A DNA stretch of 64,000 nucleotides from Favolaschia claudopus (taxonomy: Eukaryota; Basidiomycota; Agaricomycetes; Agaricales; Mycenaceae). The stretch spans positions 372,001 through 436,000 of the forward strand of contig JAWWNJ010000001.1 of assembly GCA_037176885.1 (NCBI GenBank), in the 5' to 3' direction. The first letter of the stretch is position 1. Each line of letters opens with the position of its first letter. Positions 57,316-64,000 of the stretch are shown one piece after another. The translations under genes were made by a program, and so were the position numbers. The notes beneath the pieces are model-generated. The model was not told the DNA's origin, did not search any database, and saw only the letters and a list, made by a program, of their open reading frames with translations.

Positions 57316-58200
57316 ATCTTTGTACATCTCTTCTTTGGACCGTTTGTTGACCGTTTTGTACTTATACTAGACAATTGTGAATTGCATAGTCTAGATCGCT
57401 CGCAGGGCTGCGGGTCAGGGGAAATTCTGGCCTTATTTCAATAAATCTAATAATCTATACTACGTTTGATGAAACAATCAGCATCTCAAGAGTGGGTGAC
57501 TTGACTTCTTCTGGAAGATATAAAGAACAGTTAATCTCCCTTAAACAGACTCTGCCCTCTCTAGTCGGAAGTCCTCGTACCTGTGCACCGGTATTGAAGC
57601 AGTCTCGTCACGCAGGCCGCCAGGCGTTTGTCGCCGATCGCGTGGAACCTTGTGCCGCCTGATTGTCCCTGCTTCTTCCCAAGACAAATGAGCCAGCGAT
57701 CAGGGGGAGACAGCGCTGTCAAGAACTTGAAGGCCTGTCGAGGTGGACGCGTCGAGGCGCGCCGCGGGTCACTGCGGGTGACTACGGGTGACTTGCGGGT
57801 GACCGCGACGCGATCAGTCACGATGGCGATGGTGATGTGATCGGGAACTGCCGTCAGCGCCTGATCTGGCAGACTGGCTTGAGACCAACATCTGGAAAAC
57901 ATGGGTTATGTATAACACTCACAACACTCATAACTCTGTTATACCTGTTACGCTGATTGTGAATGTTATGAATTTCCCACATCTTGGTATAACTCGTCTA
58001 ACTTGTCGTTATAACCAGCGAATCAGTTATAACAATTAAAACAAAACCGGCGAACAATTCCTGGTGTCTTCATAACTAACCGATGACATATGCCCAAACT
58101 CCCATTTAAACCGCGACGCGACGCGTCGTTGCACCAGCTTTCAGCTATCTTCTCTCTTTTCTCTTCAAGTTCTCTCTCCGAGTCGTCTCTATCCCTCACC
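57316..58200. other. Intergenic with a short GCGGGTGAC repeat
   Basis: About four copies of a GCGGGTGACT-like unit near 57765-57802, and scattered TTATAAC-type motifs near 57905-58045. No gene. Confidence 0.5.
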
Positions 58201-59273
58201 ATGGCGTCTTCACCTTCTTCGTTCGATGACACAATCAACTTCAGCGTCTCTTCACCTGATTTCGATATCACCGACTTGCTCAGACCGTCTTCGCGAGCCG
58301 GGAGTGATTATGAGCAAGCCCCGAATCAACTGGAAGAAATGGCGCGCACCTTGGACCGCCGTAAAATACGCGCAGAAGAGGAGGGGGTGGTGTTGAACAT
58401 TCCTAACCATGTGATGATGCGGTTTTACTCTCCTGAAATGCCGAACGCGGTTTCAACTTGGGATCGGTGCGTTACACATTTCTTCGCCCGAGATTTTTCA
58501 GTTGACAAATGAATTTAGCACGTACGAGGAGGAAAAAGCTGCGTTAGAAGCTTACAACGAGGAAAGGTGGCAAAACCAGAATGCCTATTGGGAAGACCAT
58601 CCAGACGAGGCGGCAGGTGCGTTATCCTGCATCATTTGAGGTTTATTGGATGTTGACACCTACCTGTTATGTAGCAATGAATGACGCCGAATCCGACATC
58701 CCTGCCAACATGGACACCGACGACGCCTTCAACGACGCCCCCATGGAAGCCGCCGTCGCCCCCATCGAAGCCGCCGTCGCCCCCATCGAAGCCGGTGACG
58801 CCGCCCTCGCCCCCATCGATGACGCCGCTGTCGCCCTCGCCCCCATCGAAGCCGGTGACGCCGCCCTCGCCCCCATCGATGACGCCGCTGTCGCCCCCAT
58901 CGACGCCCACGACGCCCACACTTCCGCTTGCGACAAGTGCAAGATCGAGGAGGACGACCGTGCATTCACCCGCCTCGAGTACGCCCTCCTCGACCTACAG
59001 AACGACGTGCTCCGAATTCAGGCACGTTTGGTCCTTGAGCGGGTGTTGGTCATTCAGCGTCGCCTCCGCCATGCATCCAGCGCCGTCCGCCGCACAGCGA
59101 ACGTAACCCAGAGCCTCCAGATCGACAACTCGCCCAGTTCTCGCCTTCTTCGCGACCGAATGGCACAGGCCGGCCGCCTCGTCAACACAACCCTCACGGA
59201 CATTGAGAAGGGGGTTTTTGAGGAGATGGTGGTGACCTTGAAGGGGATGGCGGACATCCCACTGAATGTTTGA
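58201..59273 (+). CDS. Unknown protein with Ala/Pro/Ile repeats and helical C-terminus
   Basis: The ATG at 58201 has a good context (CACCATGG). Three exons: an acidic Ser-rich N-terminus (MASSPSSFDDTINFSV), a short exon with YEEEKAALEAYNEERWQNQN, and a long exon with repeated AAVAPIEA and GDAALAPIDD units (58750-58905), then CDKCKIEEDDRAFTRLEYAL and a long helix (RIQARLVLERVLVIQRRLRH), ending MADIPLNV. The repeat unit is 48-54 bp. I do not recognise the family; the single CxxC is too little for a zinc site. Confidence 0.65.
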
Positions 59274-59393
59274 TATTGAAATTTAGATACCATATAGATG
59301 CGAGCGCCCGATCCGAATACATTTGTTTTTTCTGCGAACATGCTCAGTCTAGGCAAATGTGCATTGCGAACCAATTGCGAACTACGGACAAAC

Positions 59394-60934
59394 CTAAGCG
59401 AAATATATCAAATCGTTCTTCTTCTTGCTCTGTACTGTGAAAACCGTCAATAAAACAATGGCCGGAAGGCACGAGAAACATACCCTCCGCAACACCACTC
59501 AGGAAGTGTTCATGTCCGAGTTTCGTTGCTCCCTCCCTCAAGGCAATCATCCCAGCCTCAACGCAAACAGCCTTCAACTGGGCACCGTTAAACTCGTCCG
59601 TGCACCGTGCCAGTTCCTCGTAATTAACATCGCCGGCGACAGCCATCTTGCGAGAATGGATCTCCAGGATGCGAGCGCGAGCAGTATCGTTGGGGAGGGG
59701 GAACTCGATTTTTCGATCTAGCCGCCCTGACCGTAGGAGAGCGGGGTCCAGAATATCGATTCGATTTGTTGCAGCAATGACCTGGATCCGCAATTGATAA
59801 CGAAGCGGATGGAAGCAGAACGGAAGCAAATACCTTGATTCTCTCGTCACTGCTGAACCCATCCAATTGATTGAGGAGTTCCAGCATCGTCCGCTGCACC
59901 TCTCGGTCGCCACTCTTTTCAGAGTCGAACCGCTTGGTGCCTATAGCGTCGAGCTCATCGATGAAGATGATTGCCGGGGCCTTCTCCTTCGCGAGAGCAA
60001 ATGCGTCTCGGACGAGTTTGGCGCCGTCTCCAATGAACATTTGTACCAGGGATGGACCGGCAAGTTTTAAATAACAAGCTTTGGTTTGGGCAGCACAAGC
60101 ACGGGCGAGCAAGGTTTTACCAGTCCCTGGGTCTCTAATGAGCAAGACGTGGGACGGGCGAAATAAGGAAAGCTGACCTGGCGGGCCGTACATCAAGCAA
60201 CCCTTAGGGGGTTTGATTCCAAGGGTTTTGAATTTATCCGCCTGCTCCATGGGAAGAACGATGGCTTCGACGAGCTCCTCGATTTGCTTCTCCAGTCCAC
60301 CAATATCCGTGTAAGTTTCAGTCGGTCGTTCATCCACCTCCATGGCCTTCACGCGGGAATCGAATTCAGCAGGGAGGGTGTCGAGTACAAGGTACGAGTC
60401 TTTGTTCACGCCGACTAGGTCTGCAGGCTTGAGTTTCTCGGATGCACCAGACCAATTAGCGGGAGGAATACGGTTTGTCGCGTAGAAGTTTTGATGACGG
60501 CGCATTTCCCTTTCCGCATGGAGTCGAGATCCTGGTTGGCGCCATCTTCTTCAACTTCCGGGTCAACGTCCAAAATCTATACATTCGGTTTAGGCATGGA
60601 CGCGTCTCTGACAGGGAGAGAAATATATTCACCTCGACAGTGTTGGCGACAAGTAAGGTAGAACTTTGTTCTGTTTGACCTTTTCGCCGTTGTCACGAAT
60701 CTTCTCCTTCATTACACTCTGCTCGTGTAGCCGTAAAGTCTCCGAACGCATAACCTACGCAAATGATTTGTTCGAGGTGAGATTCACCTAGCTTGGGTTA
60801 GACAACTCACTTTCATATCGTTTTCAATCAAGCGTATTCTCGTCAGAATCTCGTCCGTGCTGAGAGCCATAAGTAACATCCTCGGGAATATCCGCCCAAG
60901 TCTCCTCCTGAGGTTGGTCTGGTGTCGTGTCCAT
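59394..60934 (-). CDS. RPT5: 26S proteasome regulatory ATPase Rpt5 (N-terminal frame breaks)
   Basis: One of six AAA ATPases of the proteasome base, which unfolds substrates and opens the 20S gate. The N-terminus starts near 60934 ([20 protein letters not shown]). The ATPase part is clear: [27 protein letters not shown] before an intron then [14 protein letters not shown] (Walker A), [11 protein letters not shown] (Walker B), [30 protein letters not shown]. The C-terminal exon gives [13 protein letters not shown], an HbYX-type tail except that the penultimate residue is Phe. Three one-base frame breaks fall in the N-terminal exons (near 60870, 60650 and 60450), while the ATPase exons read cleanly. 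Confidence 0.85.
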
Positions 60935-61018
60935 AGGTGCGGCAGCGGCGAGTTTGAAGGAGTGAGAGGTCGGGGCGAAGGTAGTACGTCCGTCCAGCCT
61001 GCGGCGTTTTTTGTGAAA

Positions 61019-61639
61019 TAGGGGAGCGCGGAGAGTGCGTTAGGGACCGCGGTTGGTGAAAGAAGTTTGATTGGGGAGGGGTTGAGGGCGGCGGGGTTGA
61101 CAGGGCGGGTGGACCGGATGGGTGGGGGAGATGTGTTTTCGCCACATCAGGAACGGACGCCGGCGAGGGTGGAGTGGGCGAATGGGCAGCGGAGTCGGAG
61201 CGTCAGTCGGCAAGGCGGCGCTTTTGGGAATGGGCATGGGAGGGCAGCGACGTCGTTGGATTATACGGCGTATGATCGCGATGAGGGGGATGAGCCGCGG
61301 ACGGCGCCGCTGCTACGGACGTATCGCAGTAGTGCGCATGTACTCGAATCGGCGGGAGCGCGCGCTGGGAGTGCGCAGGGGCGGTATCCGGATCGCGGGA
61401 TGTCTGTTGAGCGGCATCTGCAAGACGATCGAGAGCGGGAACGGCATGCGGCGCCTAGTCCGAGTCCGTTTGGGAGCGTGGCGTCGAGGCGGCATGGGAG
61501 CGGTGGTGGTGGGAGTGGGCAGCATGAGCATACGCGGTTGATGGTGGATAGTCTCGCGATGTTCGAGGGGCATTTGGCGCGTGTGGGTGGGACGGGCGAT
61601 CGTACGGCGCACTGGCATGATCTTGCGCAGAGTGCGTAG
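61019..61639 (+). CDS. Unknown reading frame, lacks a start (5'-truncated?)
   Basis: An open frame from an acceptor-like TAG at 61018 runs to a stop at 61637-61639, without an ATG in a sensible place near its start. Content is Arg/Ser/Gly-rich and disordered, with recognisable word pieces GLRAAGLTGRVDRMGG, RVEWANGQRSRSVSR, and HTRLMVDSLAMFEGHLARV at the end. The last segment looks like a conserved helix. It lies divergently next to RPT5, leaving less than 100 bases for a 5' end, so it is probably a fragment of a larger gene. Confidence 0.45.
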
Positions 61640-62450
61640 AATACACTGAATGGAACTGACCTTGAACAGGGGCATTAGAAGGCAAACGTTTGCGACGACG
61701 GAAAGCTTGATAACTTGGGACATTGATATGAGTTGATACTTGTCGGATAAACTACGAGAACGAACGGAGTGGGGATGCTCAGTTCCAAACACTGATACGA
61801 CGAACCTTGCAATCGTGGACGAGGGTAACTTTCTCCACCCATCTGAATCGACTAAACTCTTCGTCAAGATCAGCCCCTTGACTTTGAGTGCGGATGGTGA
61901 GACTGAAGATTCCGAACGCGTCGAATGGGTTGGTGTACGCTTGGCCCATTGTTTTGTGTCGCGTCCGATAACGTGTCCGGTTTCGAGGAAATGTTGGAGC
62001 TGAGACCGAGGGTGGAGTCGCGTTGAGTGTCGAGAGTGGGATCGGGATCGTGGGCGAAGGTGGTGGTGGCGGACAAAGAGGATGTTGATCGCGTCACAAC
62101 GCGACACAACATTAAGATACATCAGCCTCCTCATTATTCCCCAGATCCTCTGCTCACTTATCCTCTGCAATCCATGGCGCGTTCGACTCGGGGCATCCGG
62201 TGGGTTTTGACCTGGTACCTGGCAGCGGAAACTGACCCGAATCTTGCACAGTTTCATTCTGAAGGCCATATCCATGTCTGGCATGTCCAGAATGCAACAT
62301 ATCGTACTGAATCTTGCTTAGGAACGCAAACGTCGTTCCCGGGCGACCGCGACTGTTGAAGGTGAATCGACGAACGAGAAGATATATCCAGAAATTCTTG
62401 TTTGTCTTACTTTTTTTTTGGCGCCCACACACGCCCACACATCTTGATTG
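61640..62450. other. Intergenic
   Basis: Short open frames on both strands without family content. Confidence 0.4.
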
Positions 62451-62926
62451 CCATACAGAGGTCGCATCTCGTTGTTTCGGAAACACAACTTTCTGCTCCA
62501 ATGTGATCCATACTTGTCGGAGTGTCGGGGCGGAATCTACGCGCTCGAGGAGACGGTGGTAGATCCGATTACTGGTGTCTGGCTCGGGACGCGGGTGAAG
62601 TACGGGTCGACTAACAACTTACGGAGGCGGCAGCGAGAATATAGATTTTGTGGTCGCGTGCGATGGCGCTACTTGTGGTTATCGGATTGTATTTGGGTCA
62701 CAGGTAATTTTCTCTGGCCTACTTGTATTGTTTGATTTTGAAAGTCGATTTAGAAGCTATCGTCCATTGTCGCTTGCGGCAGCTCGGGCTGGGTGTTCGG
62801 CCATTCTTGTGCACCTGCGGACGACAACACCGGGAGTTTTTCACTGGGATCGGAATCGGAGGAATCCTTCACATAACACAGATTGTGGAAGATGTCTTGA
62901 CGGACACTCTACAGCCAATATTCCGG
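62451..62926 (+). CDS. MUG113/T5orf172-like (GIY-YIG-related) protein, partial
   Basis: Two exons, about 62451-62703 and 62745-62926. They encode QCDPYLSECRGGIYALEE, DPITGVWLGTRVKYGST, NNLRRRQREYRFCG, then after the intron IVHCRLRQLGLGVRPFLCTC, GRQHREFFTGIGIGG and IVEDVLTDTLQPIF. YG...RRRQ with a distal HREFF is the signature of the T5orf172/MUG113 family, a GIY-YIG-like fold found in many fungal proteins of unknown role. No clear start or stop was found, so it is a partial gene or has unresolved exons. Reading is clean inside both exons. Confidence 0.6.
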
Positions 62927-63498
62927 TGAGTTTGCGTTGGCACAAATTGTGATTGCAACTTAGCTCAGAATAGGATACCTCTGTGATTCTGCAGAATAAA
63001 CAGGACTTTTCAGTAGGTGAGCGTTGGGATTTGGGTACGTTATTTCTTTAAAACAATGCTCTGACCACGTCCAGAATTCCGGATCTAGCGCCTCAAAGGA
63101 AACCGTTCAAAGTAGCTCGCGCCTTTCAGCTTCGGGGGCGGGATTGCCGGTGCCGGAGTATTCGAGTAATTTACTGCAGCTGATAGGCATTTTGTTGAAC
63201 TGAGTTGACTTCTTGATAATTTTGCGCGGCACGTTTTGGGAATAGTAATTCGAGGAATGTTGATGTCCGCACGGCGGCTGAGGATTGAAACGAGACTGCC
63301 ATGGGCCCGCACAAGAAAATAATGAAGAAGCCATTATTGATTCACATATGATGATACACAGCACAGATGAGTAGCAGCAGAGAGTTCGAGTCAGTTTGTC
63401 GACGGGTCCATCTATAGAAGGAGTCAGTCATGATGTCTGAGGCTTGAGAGTTAATCATACCGAGATAATACAACAACAACGAGATAGCGGGGGGGGAG
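62927..63498. other. Intergenic; short G/C palindrome at 63491-63513
   Basis: GGGGGGAG, seven bases, CTCCCCCC. The remainder shows no supported gene. Confidence 0.4.
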
Positions 63499-63988
63499 TT
63501 AATTGCTCCCCCCGTAGGTTTCATAGCAAAATTGGCATTCCGTGCCACCTAAATGGATGCCAGGGGGTCCGTTCATCATCAAGATTGCGCTGACACAACC
63601 CACGTCTCGGTCAGCGAGTGCAGACTTCTGCATGACCGCGTCGATCTGTGCTTGGAGGACGTGGAGAAAAAGCACAGTGGAATGGAGTTTTTGGCGAAGT
63701 GTTAGTTCTTCGCTCTTGCAGACAGCGCGGTGGACCGAAACAAAATGCAACAGCTCTTGTGCGGCATTGACATCCTCGGGAACGACGACATTCACGTTGT
63801 GGGATGCAAGATGCTGAAGATTCGTAAGCAGGGAATTCAGCCTCAAATATTGCAAGTCTCACAAGAAGTTTGGGATCACTGCTGGGGTGAGTGTTTGCAG
63901 GAAAAAGGTTGAGTGGAAAAGTCCGGGGTTTTGTTTCCGGGTTCATTGCGATGAATGGATTGGGCGGCTCAGCGTATGTGGGCTGCAA
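63499..63988 (-). CDS. Unknown gene at window edge (doubtful)
   Basis: A minus-strand frame from about 63855 to 63499 has a helical composition (LLHFVSVHRAVCKSEELTL, LHSTVLFLHVLQAQIDAVM) and ends CYETYGGSN. A second frame upstream (from about 63988) may be its first exon. There is no domain match. It may continue beyond the window. Confidence 0.3.
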
Positions 63989-64000
63989 GTAAGCGAAAAA

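Noticed and set aside
58632..58969. Gly/Asp- and Ala/Ser-rich minus-strand frames
   Set aside because: Antisense shadows of the minisatellite in the plus-strand gene at 58201-59273.
61313..62284. 323-codon minus-strand frame, His/Arg/Met-rich
   Set aside because: It overlaps the plus-strand frame at 61019-61639 in antisense and has low-complexity composition with no domain or splice pattern.

Overview
The window is a piece of a nuclear genome from a mushroom-forming basidiomycete (Agaricomycetes). Genes are split by many short GT...AG introns of about 45-70 bases. The families present are typical of that class: a CxC2/KDZ transposase, stand-alone HeLo/MLKL-like helical proteins, TKL-type kinases, a MUG113/T5orf172-like protein, a salicylate-hydroxylase-like monooxygenase and a 26S proteasome ATPase. 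No rRNA, no canonical tRNA, no CRISPR array and no reverse transcriptase were seen.

Layout. 0-19 kb: an atypical Rho-like GTPase next to a short interstitial telomere repeat; HeLo/MLKL-like copy A; a many-exon coiled-coil gene on the minus strand; then an inverted segmental duplication (about 7.4-9.6 kb, decayed, against 16.4-18.9 kb). The duplication carries a second Rho-like GTPase (better copy 15.8-16.7 kb) and encloses HeLo/MLKL-like copies B and C. 19-26 kb: an FAD monooxygenase, a convergent short-chain dehydrogenase and a zinc-finger gene. 26.2-28 kb: a 648-bp non-autonomous hAT element with a perfect 8-bp target duplication lies 75 bases upstream of an Atg13-type HORMA gene. That gene is cut off at 27.95 kb.

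27.95-45.89 kb is the main find: what looks like one 17.9-kb DNA transposon. It has homologous inverted ends of roughly 90-120 bp, clusters of TAATCC near both ends, and a candidate 10-bp target duplication (AGATTAATCC). Its right-hand gene is a complete KDZ transposase with the CxC2 zinc cluster and the Asp/Asp/Glu catalytic residues. Six further genes fill it, four leftward and two rightward, diverging from a centre near 36 kb. A shared motif of the type GACTTCCACGTCGG recurs in nearly all the promoters of this block.

46-64 kb: a pseudokinase followed by an active kinase, two more short-chain dehydrogenases paralogous to the first, a foldback element, the intact HeLo/MLKL-like copy D, a repeat-bearing gene of unknown function, RPT5, a 5'-truncated unknown reading frame, and a MUG113-like gene fragment.

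Two themes link the genes. First, four HeLo/MLKL-like proteins share intron phases and a short aromatic C-terminal tail, and a kinase/pseudokinase pair lies near one of them. Second, one-base frame breaks occur in the coiled-coil gene, in HeLo copy A and in the conserved N-terminal part of RPT5. This leaves open whether they are real decay or assembly indels.
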